A DNA stretch of 64,000 nt from Polytrichum commune (taxonomy: Eukaryota; Streptophyta; Polytrichopsida; Polytrichales; Polytrichaceae), in assembly GCA_950295325.1 (NCBI GenBank), contig OX485805.1:4588501-4652500 (forward strand), in the 5' to 3' direction. The position numbers and the translations under genes are program-made. The notes below the pieces were generated by a model, which saw only the letters and a list, made by a program, of their open reading frames with translations, searched no databases and had not been told where the DNA came from. Shown piece after piece: positions 11,801 to 22,600 of the stretch; position 1 is the first letter of the stretch; each line of letters begins with the position of its first letter.

Positions 11801-13591
11801 ATCCTTTCCAAAACCTCTTCGAGAATATATTTGTTTGATTCAAATACTTTGAGGACAAGGATTTCCACAAACTTTTTGAATACACACAATGCCAATATAT
11901 GCATGGTGTCAAAAACGAGATCCTTGGAAAGATCAAAACGGTACAAATGGTATAATTTCCATAAAGGGGACCCACCTGAAATTGGACCAAGACTTTTAAT
12001 TTCTTTTCTCTCTGTATTTGTGGCACATCTTCGATATTTTTCACTTCAGCGTATATGTCTTCTGTAGATCAAAGAGTTGGTGGAAATCTCCTCTGCTTCC
12101 GATTGAGAGGATACAAAACTGCACCAAATCTTCTTGTTCCAGATGTTTGCATTCCAGGTTTGCAAGTCATATGGTCACGACGACATGCTCCATAACCTCC
12201 ATCCTTGAATCCACCAATCTTGCACTGGGCAGGGTGATCAACAGTAAACATCATTAACATGGCTCTAATCACTGCAGGGCTTGCGGGTGGACTATGAGGA
12301 AGGTGTTCACTAATCAATGATGATGGGTATGCATAGCTAGGCACATCTATTCCTTCAACATAAAGATGTTCCAATTCTTCGATAAAAGGCAGTAGAAATT
12401 CTTGCAATACATTCACATGTTTTGACTTGAATAATGTCTTTGGAATGAACAAAATAGGTATTGGTCCAATGTTAGAATGTTTTCCTCCATTCATGACCAT
12501 AATTTCCAGTGTCCAACAATCTTTTACTGTTGTGGTAGCAGCTTGAAACCCATCCCAATGTCCCATAAGAGCAATATTTCTTGGATCCCCCTACATAAAT
12601 TCCAAAAAAAATTAATATGATACTTCAATAGAATGATGATATAAATTGAAAAAAATCAAACTGAGGATTGCGTGTTCAAACCTTCTGCATTCTTCGAGCT
12701 GCTTGCACTCGAGCACGACATGATGTACAGATGAAGGTGTACGTCCCATTCACTGCATTCCACCCTTTCACTAATTCTTGACATCTCTGAGATTCAAGAA
12801 ACGCAGCATAGCTTTGTTTGCATCTACTATTTTGACAAATCACAAGTAATTCCCAGTCCTTTGATGGATCCCAAAAATAAGCATATTCTCGCACTTTTAG
12901 GCCATCCCAAAATTCAATTATGTTGTCAAGTTCTGATGAAGGGTTCAACCATTTCTCTTTGTGGCGCCACATATTGAGAAAATCATAGCAAAACGTCCGA
13001 CTTTTGCAAAGAGATGCAATTTGGTCCCCTAAAGGCATGTAGTCAAATGCCAATATGTCCTTCCTCATACTTCTACATTTTGGGCAACGCTCTGAACAAT
13101 TGTTGCAATCTCTTTGTAATATTTTCTTACTAGCGCACTGGCAAAACACGCGACCCTCGCCAATATAAACATCTTGTGCTGAAGGTCTCATTATATAAGG
13201 ATTGTGGACTTCATGAGCGCGTCCAGTACATAGTTAATTGCATTAACGAATAAGTTAATGCAATCATCCAACTTACTTTTAGTTCATTCAAATGTCTTCA
13301 ATTAAAAAGAAAAGTTTGGTGTATTCAATATCCTAACATTTACGTGATGAGAGATTGTTGTCATGTATGATTGAAATTTGAATGGAAAATCACTTAATTA
13401 ATAAGTGACAGTAATTGCAACATTGTCAATCTATAATGCCCCAAAAAATTCACAAGGAATGACAAATCATGTTGGGTTTACAATTAGTGTTGGCGACACT
13501 ACACATGTGGTTTACAATTAGTATTGAGCAAGACACATAGAATACGTGAGTCCACTAAATACAATAATACTTAATACAATAATACTTAGTG
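8808..13591. mobile_element. CACTA-type DNA transposon, about 4.8 kb, decayed
   Basis: The right end reads ...AATACTTAGTG and is followed by TAG at 13,592-13,594. The left end, preceded by TAG at 8,805-8,807, reads CACAATGCTAAGTATT, then GTATTTAGTG. Both ends therefore share a palindromic CTAAGTATT..GTATTTAGTG terminal block, and a 3-bp TAG duplication flanks the element, as CACTA (En/Spm) elements normally show. The left terminus carries a small insertion relative to the right. The interior encodes a tnp2-like transposase on the minus strand. The element sits directly against the promoter of the CAD pseudogene. Confidence 0.7.
9632..13191 (-). pseudogene. tnp2-like CACTA transposase, intron-containing and decayed
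   Basis: The frame opens at 13,191 (MRPSAQDVYIGEG) with a cysteine-rich N-terminal region (CQCA, CNNCSERCPKC and a second CxxC pair near 12,700). A plausible GT-AG intron follows, joining RMQK to GDPRNIALMGHWDGF, the hallmark of tnp2/Transposase_21-type CACTA transposases. Further conserved-looking segments are TVDHPAQC..GGFKDGGYGACRR and LSKDLVFDTMHIL. In-frame stops (a TGA after RRFPPTL near 12,069, probably from CGA, and a TAG near 11,731) and a one-base frameshift near 11,970 break the protein. C-terminal segments continue at 11,634-11,413, 11,196-10,729 and 10,441-9,632; the last is serine/aspartate-rich and could be part of the transposase or of an accessory product. Resemblance to tnp2 is judged from motifs, not from a search. 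Confidence 0.7.
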
Positions 13592-13835
13592 TAGTACCCC
13601 ACAATTGCATATAAGAGCAACTCCTCCCATTCACTCCCACATCCCCGGCCTCACTCGCTCGCACCGGCTTCGTTTCTTGAATAACATTCCAATCCGAAAA
13701 GGACTTCCATGTTGGGTGAGGCTTTGGATGTGGGCATAATGATCTGGTCGTGGCGGTGACTACCAAATGGTTTTGGGAAGGTTTAAGGAAGAATGGTGAG
13801 GGTTTATAGGGCATTTGGGAGTCAATGTGGGGTTC
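13592..13835 (+). promoter_or_regulatory. Promoter remnant of the CAD pseudogene
   Basis: A TATA-like ATATAAG near 13,609 is followed by a CT-rich stretch (CTCACTCGCTCGCACC) and one unit of the leader repeat found in front of the intact CAD gene. On the minus strand this unit shows CCTTAAACC, CACATCCAAAGCC and CACCCAACATGGAA in the same order as in the 5.1-6.3 kb units. It is the paralogous counterpart of the block near 6.44-6.53 kb. The CACTA element ends immediately upstream. Confidence 0.55.
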
Positions 13836-15855
13836 GTGGTTGTCTTCCTTTTATGTTTTGTGTGGCGTCTGCGTGCGTTTAGTTGGGCGATGCGATTGTT
13901 TGTGTAGTTTTGTGGAAGTCGCGCGGGGGGATCTCCGCACAGGAATTAGTTGGAGAATTTTGTTTTCATTGTTGTGCAGGTGTGTGAGGAAGGTTGAGGC
14001 ATCTGTAACCGATAAAATAAGAGAGTTTGCATCTGTTGAGGACCAGCAATAATGGGGAATTCTTTTTTCTTGCAAAGAGATACACTTCTAAGGAGAATGC
14101 GAAGAAAATTTAATTGTTTTCATGAATATGGAGATTGTTACAAATTTTGAAGCGGAAAAGTTAGAATGACACATAGTTGATATATAGGTTGACCCATAAC
14201 CACTCATCTAAATTCTAATGCTATAACAGTTGTCAAATAACTGTCTTAGCATCAGATACAACTACAGATTCCTCAACCTTAATCCAGGATGAGGATGTTT
14301 CCCGCCTGAATTATCATCGTTTGCAGTAGTTGCTGACTACATGATCCGGTTGTTGTTGCTTTTGAATTAGGCGACGAACACTCTTGGTAATAAAGCCCAA
14401 TGGGACATGTCGGTGATGAATTAAGAGCGGTGGGAATAGCCGCAAGGGATGCATCTGGGCATCTTGCTCCTTTCCAATTCACGCACAGGTACCTTACTAG
14501 ACTACGAATTGCGCTTGTTCTTCTTCCTGCCCTCTTTCCTTGGATTGCGTGCTATAATTCTTTGTTATTGCATGGTTACAGCCTCGAGTGTATTGTGAAT
14601 TGCACTTTTCCTTCGACGTCGCGCTCTTGCAGATGAATGTTTGCATAAGTGAGTGTTGGCTGATATTCACTTTTGTCGTCCTCCAGACCGACCGGAGCAG
14701 AAGATGTGCGGTTGAAGGTCCTCTTCTGCGGCATCTGTCATTCAGACCTGCACCAAATTAAGAATGACTAGGGCGTGTCGAAGTTTCCTGTGTTCCCGGG
14801 TAAATTCTTCATGTTCTTTACTCCATGTAGCTGCTACGCACCGCCCTGAGAGGTTCTGTATTACATGACATAACAGCAGTCAAGGTTCTCTGTAGATTGT
14901 TGCAAGGTTCTATATGTTCAAGGTTTGGCTTCCGTAGATTGGAACATTACTAAACAGCTACATGATGGTCTCTTTGCAAAGAAAGAGGCTGCAATTAGAA
15001 AAAACTATGATTATCAATGATTTACAGTTGCTCGTTGAAAAGTTCACAGTACATGATGACTACGCGTTCTGTTTCGGTTATTTGTGGTCACCTGGTTCCT
15101 TGTATTGTTATCCAAACGTGAAGGGTTTGGTTACAAGTAAATTATGCTCCTAAGGTTCATAGGTTCATTGCTTTGTAACCACAACTAGTCTTGCATAAAG
15201 TTCCGGATCCATCTCCTGCTGTTTTGTTTCCTTCCTCATTGTTTACATTTGATATTTCTGCGGTGCCATGATCATATGGAGAGGCATGAAATTGTGGGAA
15301 TTGGTTACCGAAGTGGGCTGAGCAAGTCACAAATTTCAAAGTGAACGAAAATGTGGGAGTGGGATGTCTGCTGCACTCCTACAATGATGTGTACCGGACA
15401 GCAGAGTCACTCAAGGTGGCTACTTGCTGATGTTATGGACCCGAGATGCACTAAAAGTTTCATATACACACCCTAGCCTCTGAAATATCACCCTCCATAA
15501 TGTCACTTCCTCTCTTATACCCCAAACCCTAGGGAACGGATATGCTCAGCTTAAATCTATCTCTTTATTGTCACACTTCCTTCCCATATATCACAGGTTG
15601 TGACATTAAAATAATTCAGCAAAGAATTCAAACCACTGGCTTGCATGTATCGCGTTGTCGTCCATTGTCATTATTGCAATGTTGACTTTGTGTTATTCCA
15701 TGATGTCACATGCATGCTACACTAATTCTCTATTATCATGCATCCATGTCAACACTACATACCTCCTTAATATCGCGTGTGCTTTGGTTGCCACAAGCGT
15801 GATGTTAGGGAGGTTAAAGAGTGTACCCATCTGAATATTTTCATAATTAGTTGAG

Positions 15856-16545
15856 TACATCTATTGACATAGATTGTGAAACTTCACTGAAACCACAAGT
15901 GAGCAGTTACATGTACACTGGGATTCTTTGATATAATTACTCTTGTCACCAGGTAGATAAACAATCTTCTTTTACAAGACGATCTTCTTCAACAGAGACG
16001 CAAGGTGGCTACTCTAAGTTAGTGTTATCATGGTCGTGATGAACTACAAGGACATAAGTTGGTCTCCATCCATCCCGAGATGTGAAAGTTACATGCACAT
16101 GATATCTTTTTTTCCTTGTTTCAGAATGCAAAACGTGGAATTCTAACAATTATCTCGTCGAGCAGGTAGGCAGATTATGCTTGTTTCATACCGATCTGTT
16201 TTTCCTGACTTCATCACAAGTGCAGAAATTTTCTTGACTACATCTATTGACATGGATTGTGACACTTCACCCAAAACATAAGTTTGCAGACTCTTCGCCA
16301 TAACTCTCGTTGACAGGTAGATAGATAATCTTCTTTTAGGAGAAATTAAGTAGAGTCAACAGAATAGACTCAAGGTGTTATGGTGGTGGTGAACTACAAG
16401 TAAGGTGTTCTACATTGATCCCATGGTGTAATTTAGTAATTTCGTTTCCATCATTATTGATTTTTTTTTTGCTCTTGTTTCATAATGCAAAACGTGGGAT
16501 TTTTTCATATGTCTCTTATCGACAGATAGGTAGATTATGCTTGTT
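15856..16545 (+). repeat. Internal tandem duplication inside the CAD pseudogene
   Basis: Two units share landmarks: TACATCTATTGACAT (15,856 and 16,239), GGTAGATA.A.AATCTTCTTTTA, the exon-3-tail-like CAAGGTGG..., and the intron 3 end TAG.CAGATTATGCTTG or its variant (about 16,163 and 16,522). Spacing is about 360-383 bases. The duplicated part includes sequence homologous to intron 3 of the intact CAD gene (ACGTGGAATTCT, CAGGTAGGCAGATTATGC), so this is duplication of a gene segment rather than of a transposon. Confidence 0.7.
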
Positions 16546-16705
16546 ATTCTTGAAACACTAAGGCTTCAATTGTGTGATTCTTTGTTGCACCAGGTTTTTG
16601 GTGCGCATTCTTGAGAGTTTGGCCAATGATGCAACAACACTTTTACTGTGTGCTAGGATAACAGTGTGGAGCTCTATGAAGTACTCCAAAATGCATGTGA
16701 AGTTG

Positions 16706-17043
16706 TACTACCTAGGCTACCGGTTAGCAACGCTTCTACATTTGTAAAATGATATAAACACATTTCCACCATATTCTTAACATATTGCAAAACTAATGTA
16801 AAGGTGGTCATGTGGTGTAGATGTCTTCCCTATTAGCAATGATGCTGAAACACAGACACAACACGTTTTGAACGTCACTTTCGCCCACAATATTTAATAA
16901 ACAACATAATGATGTTTTTGCACCCTACTTACACTAATTTTGCAACGTTTTTGAGACCTTTGACACCAATGTGGAGGTTTCCAATATCCAAAATTGTTGC
17001 AAGTTTGTTATATTTATGTTGTAATTTAACCCCCTAGGTAGTA
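16706..17043. mobile_element. Short TIR element inserted in exon 4 of the CAD pseudogene
   Basis: The ends are TACTACCTAGG at 16,706-16,716 and CCTAGGTAGTA at 17,033-17,043, an 11-bp perfect inverted repeat. Flanking sequence is GTGAAG on the left (16,697-16,702) and GTGAAAG on the right (17,044 on). In the intact CAD gene the corresponding sequence is a single GTGAAGGGCGCT, so the flanks look like a target duplication of about six bases. The interior is AT-rich with no coding capacity. The superfamily cannot be fixed. Confidence 0.6.
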
Positions 17044-17605
17044 GTGAAAGGCGCTCACTTTGGCTTGGTGGCAATGGGAGGGTTGGGCCATATGGCCGTT
17101 AAGTTCACTGAAGCCTTTGGGATGTACGTCACCATCTTCAGCACTTTACTCCACAAGGAAATGGAAGATTCTTTATAGTAGACAATTACAATGGCCCACG
17201 TTAATTATTTGCACACTAATTTTCCACCCACCCATAGGAATAGGACTATTTAGTGCACTCATTACTAATAGTCTTTGATACAGCTTAGTTGAGAGGTTGG
17301 ATGAGGATATGTTGATGATGATCTTTAAAAATCAATATTATGGATATATGGCCTTATCAACTAAAATGAGCCAATTGGGCCATTATGAGACAATCATTTT
17401 GTCACAATTGATGAGATCTTCCACATTACAATTGATTATTTGCATGGTTTTATAAACTTGTGTGGGTGTATTGGAATGGTTGAGTAATGTATTTTAAGAA
17501 CCCTCAACGGGTATTCTCTCGTACCAACTAGCAATCATTACGTTCCCATCACGTTCCCTACATTAAATTGAGCAAACCAATTGGCTCATTTCATGTGCCT
17601 TACAC

Positions 17606-18528
17606 ATGGCACATCAAGTATGTGGTCCTATTGTGGGCATTTCTAGGATTATAACCATTGGATCGGCTCAGGGATTGTCTCCTCCAAGTAGGGTAGACCG
17701 TCTCACTCTTGCTCTTGCTATAAACACAATAGGCACTAACAAGTTGAAACCTATGATTATTTACAAATCTCTATGCCCAAGATGCCTTGGAATGTGGTTG
17801 CCAACAAAATTATGTGTGGTGGTTTGCAAACCAAATGGCCCGAATGACATCAAATGTGTTTGAGAGTTGGATGATGAGCCTCAATGTACATTTCAAATCT
17901 CAAAAACAAAATGTACTTTTAATTATGGACAATTCTGCTACTCACTCCTTGAAGCATGTTGGTAGGGGTAAATCATTTGGTTTTCCAACCTTACAATTGA
18001 GAAATATTATAATTTCTTTCTTACCACCTTATTTTACAAGTGTGGTCCAACCCCTGGATTAGGGAATGATTGCTTCATTCAAAGTTCAATATAAGAAGAG
18101 GCTTTTGGAATGGAATTTCTCTCAATTTGGTTCTTCTTCTACTCACTGGGACTTGAAGAAATCAATGCCAAATGTAAAGCAAGCTATTATGTGGTGCCCT
18201 CAAGTGTGGAGAAAGATGAATTCCCGATTCATACGAAATAATTAAAGGATGTCCAAGATTTTACTTTTAGATTGGAGTGCCAGTTTTGCCATGGATGATG
18301 AACGTGAGAAATAAAAAATGGAAGAAGCAACAAATGAATTGGCAATTCATGTTTCCTTTTTGAATCGTGGAAGTGAAGAAACGCCCATTGAAGAATATGT
18401 GGAGAGGAAATCGTTGATGCAATAATACAACATGGCTGAGTTGGTGGATATGGTAAGGGGTAGAGAAATCCATTTGGATTTAGATTTGAATGAAGATTCA
18501 ATGAAAGGGTATGATGTGAATGACTAGT
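17606..18528 (+). pseudogene. pogo/Tigger-like (DDE_1) transposase, decayed
   Basis: Recognisable segments in order are DRLTLALAINTIGTNKLKPM near 17,695; after a frameshift near 17,785, YVWWFANQMARMTSNVFESW; LLIMDNSATHSLKHVG, whose Asp is the expected second catalytic residue; and IISFLPPYFTSVVQPLD. This is the pattern of DDE_1 endonucleases of Tigger/jerky-type transposases. After PLD a TAG replaces the expected Gln, and further stops interrupt SRFIRNN.RMSKIL, EREK.KMEEA and SLMQ.YNMAEL. The frame ends at GYDVND near 18,526. No flanking TIRs could be found. Confidence 0.75.
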
Positions 18529-18539
18529 CAAGACCAATA

Positions 18540-19688
18540 ATCAAGTTACCTCAAGCCCATAAAATTTTCCAATGATGCATCCTTTGGAGTTTTCAATTAT
18601 ATGTGACAAACATGCAATCATTTATGAATAAATTGTACATGATGTCATTTTTCCAACATCATCAAACACACTACATTCTTACTTTCGTAGTGTGATATAT
18701 GGTAAAGACATCATCATGGGACTATGCTTTTTTTAACTACATATTGTGACACGATGAGCATAATTCTTTAATAAAAATATTCTTTCACACTTATGTATGT
18801 TCATTGTGTATACAAGAAGACATTTTACATTGAAATAGGCCTTTTTCTTGAAAAACCTCAATAGTATGACATTTGAGGCCAAAATGTCATATTACGCAGA
18901 ATACGTTGTGTGAATAATACAACACTGTCTTGTTGATGGCAAGTCGAGCACTCTCATATGACACCGGAGCACATCATGCCATGGCAGATTCATGGAAATG
19001 GAGTCGACAAATTTTCATTGGATTTTCTGAACAAGAGTGCTTGCTTCTTGAAAAAGAAAAAGCAGGCACAAAATTTTCTGTGGTTGGAACTGCGCTACCT
19101 TTCGCCCTATCTTCTCAAGATCAAATCTGTCTGTCTCGTGCGGGAGACTAGATATATCAATGCCGTAACGGCACTACGATGATCCGTCCCTTAAGAAAAC
19201 ACAAGGTAGAATGGCTGCTGAATGTGATAGCCGTAGAAAGGTACAAATTCTCTCATAGTGGCCACAGACAGCACTAAATGTTGTTCTCTGTTCCACAACT
19301 AAGTTACCACTCGATACCCCAGTGACTGGCCTGCCATGGCCAGTGTGGGGCTGATTGACATACTAAATCCTTGCTTGAGACCTGTTACCATCCCACCTCA
19401 GAGCTACATTAATTTAGTGTACAATGATGGTACCCACAAGCCTGACAGCAACGTCGACTTGAGAAACACCACCAACCTCTACAGTGTATCTTACACATTT
19501 ATACCCAGTTTTACTTTCCTCTCTAAACCTTGAAGTTACTACAGGTGGAACGAACCTTAGGAGTTCGAAGAAGAGTCGAGCCTGCTTGGAAGCATGATGA
19601 AACCTCGCGAGTTTTGTAAAGTTTTCTAACCTGCTCAGAAGTAGGCCTTTGATGACAGGATGATATGGTTATTTGAGAGGGGTCTCCG
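18540..19688. other. Intergenic DNA and 3' flank of the kinase gene
   Basis: Short plus-strand frames at 18,930-19,182 and 19,336-19,533 have ATG starts but no resemblance that I recognise. The stretch next to 19,689 must include the 3' untranslated region of the minus-strand kinase gene. Confidence 0.35.
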
Positions 19689-22600
19689 TCATACGAATTC
19701 CAGCATGCTATTATACGACAGCAATACACCCTCCTTGAAATTGTCGTCCTCGTCCACCAGATTCTTTTCTTCATCGTAGGAGAGGCGTGGAGCTGAAGAG
19801 CTCCTGCAAGCTTTGAACATACTTCTGCCGCTTTTCTTCAACCGACCAGTACGTAATGAAAGCTTGTATGTGCTGCGACTAGGAGTGCTGAAGGTCTCGG
19901 TTGGAACATCCGATACGGAATTGTTCTCTGGACTCAGGTGCCCTATTGGATCTGTTACAGTCTGGATTTCAGGCACAGCTGTGTAGACAGGAAGTACATC
20001 TGGTTTTAATTTCCTTCCTCCCATGGACAGAAGATGTGGTGTGTTGTCATTTTGCGCTGGATCCAAAATGCGTAGCACCTGATTCACCCACATACTTCAC
20101 TCAGTAAACCTACTACAAGTTGTTTTCTTGGTCTTGATGTAATTATTGATTTTCCCGTACTGTCCAAGCTTGAAGCATATCCATTTAGTTGTAAATTTGT
20201 TACGAGTTGATACTTAAATTACAGATCGGCAAATTCTAGACCTTAGATTGATATCTAATTGGAAATTTAACCTGCAACTTTGAGTAGGCCACTTGCAAGG
20301 TAGTGAGTACCAGACTCGAATAAAGTGGTCATTCCTAGACATGTGATGACTTGCGAAGGAGCTAAAGAAGATACATAAAATTAGGGTTGGTTTATTTATC
20401 ATGTCTGTCTAGAGCATCTCTACAGCCGTCCACTTTCACCTTTCCATTGCCTTTTAAAGGGATTCCACGCACAATTTGTCTTGCCTTCTACTGTAAATGG
20501 TTACAAGGTTTTGCATTTAATTAAGCTTTGACAGAGGGGGGCGGCCACAGGCCACTACACGAGTACCAGATCAGTTTGAATTACACTCGGATGTAATACG
20601 ACACGACATCACTACTTATGCAGCTCTACTTGAAGCAAGGACAAAACTCACCTGAGTCATACGAGGTCGCATGCTAGGATCTCTCTTGATGCATTGTCTG
20701 GCTGCATGCATCATGCAGTGCATCTCAAACGGATCGTACTCCGAGGCTTTCAGGCGAGGATCTACCAGCTCATCGTCATAGCTGTCCAACAACCCCCTTG
20801 CCTGCAAATGTTTTGCCAAATTTGATCAGAAACGGAATGAACTGAAATAGCTCACATGAACGGTTATTCTTGGTCCAACATAACAAAGAAGCTTACATTG
20901 ACCAAAGATTTCAGAGAAGGGCAATTCTTTTTCATTTCGCTCCCACTCAATTGGGGACAAACAAATCGTAGAGCTAGAGTAGAGCTAGAGGAAATCCCCA
21001 AAAACAGACGTACTCTGGTAAAAGGCATGGTATCACCTACTCCAGGTTTAGATGAACCGCCCAGTATTGAAAGTGAGATCTAGAAATGCTTCAACGATTC
21101 ACTCCTTTTAAGACATGGACTCCTCCGTTGGACAGACAGATACCATAATATTTAGTGTGATCATGCACTAACCCAGTCAGTCAGAAGTACGCCACCTCTC
21201 GCGTTTTGCTGATCAATAGCCTTCCGACCTGTTATGATTTCTAGTAGCACTACACCAAAAGCGTAGACGTCCGCCTTCTCTGTTATTTGCCCAGTTTCAG
21301 CATACTCCGGGGCAAGGTACCTACATTCACCCACATTCGTCATTGGTGGTCCTTTGAAATTTGACAGGAATGATACCATATATTTTTGACCGATTCTATA
21401 CGGCCTTGCATTTGGATGCTATCTTCGTCCCTGACACCAGAAAACCTTCCTTTCGTTACGGTTACCATTCTTAGAATGACGACTAATTTCATACAATGCA
21501 GTAGAGTTTTCATGGTTGGCCCCAGGATCCTCGAGCAAGACGACTTACCCCAAAGTACCGAGAACACGAGTCACTTCTACCATTTCCCCGTCCATTTGCC
21601 GTCTCGCCAGCCCAAAATCCCCCACCATGGGTGTGAAGTCATGAGTAAGGAGGATGTTGTTAGGTCTCATGTCCCGGTGAACAATGCAGCCAACCCGACA
21701 TTCCTCATGGAGGTAACGAAGGGCTCTGGCAGCACCTATAGCAATTTTCTGTCTGTGCTTCCACTGTAAACCTTCTTTGTTTTTGGCTGCAAAGACAAGA
21801 TTCAAAAAATCGTTAACAATAGGTCTCCTACATTGTGACCAGAGATAGGAAAATGAAATGGAACATAGCCTTTGTAGAATGTGGACAAAGAGCTACTGAT
21901 TGTTGCCAATTTGCACAAGATTCGTAGGTAAAGAATCAACACTCACCAGAGAGATGCGTGTCCAGAGACCCATTACATACATATTCATAAACCAAAAGTC
22001 GTTTTTGATCCTCAACGCAATAGCCAATAAGCGTCACAAGATTGCGGTGTTGGGCACAACTTAGAGCCTCCACCTCAGCACAGAATTCTTGATCACCTTG
22101 TGAACTTGAAATCTTATGCTGTTTCACAGCCACTAATTGCCCTTCTGGCAGATTTCCTCTGTACACAGAGCCATACCCGCCTTGGGCCAGATAATTATGG
22201 TAACTGAAGTTATCTGTTGCAACTTGCAACTCCAGGTACGAAAATTTCCTCACTGCCTTACCAAACTCTGGGGTCTTATGTTTGCAGATAGTGCAGAGCG
22301 GCGGAGCCAATGGGGCTGGCTTTCTGCTGAAGACTGTTCTTCTGAAACTTGATGATCTTTCGATGTTATTTGGGTCCCGTGGATTTGGCGCGTGGTTTGA
22401 TCCTTTTCGTTGTACCCTGACAACTGGTGCTCCTCTTACAACTTGCTCGAATGCCTCCACGGTTTTGACATTCACCTTTTCCAACTGCGAGTGATGTTCC
22501 CTGCCATCCGCTTTGAGTAGTTCGTTAAGGTTATGTAGGGTCCAGGCATCAGCACGTCGAGGTTGCACTGAGATGGGACCTTGTCGTGCCGCAGCCTCGT

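Larger units (their letters stand above)
14400..17175 (+). pseudogene. CAD pseudogene, truncated after exon 4
   Basis: This is a broken second CAD copy in opposite orientation to the intact gene. Exon 1 (14,400-14,488, MGHVGDELRAVGIAARD) and its GT donor are intact. Exon 2 (14,687-14,799) keeps [13 protein letters not shown], but then the tryptophan codon is TAG and one base is missing just before the donor. Exon 3 (from about 15,284) keeps FKVNENVGVGC but lacks the structural-zinc cysteine segment. The exon 3 tail plus intron 3 occurs in two further tandem copies (about 15.86-16.20 and 16.24-16.54 kb). Exon 4 (from about 16,591, FLVRILESLANDAT) is split by an insertion at about 16,706-17,043 and resumes at 17,044 with [19 protein letters not shown]. 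It ends near 17,175. No exon 5 or 6 was found. Confidence 0.9.
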
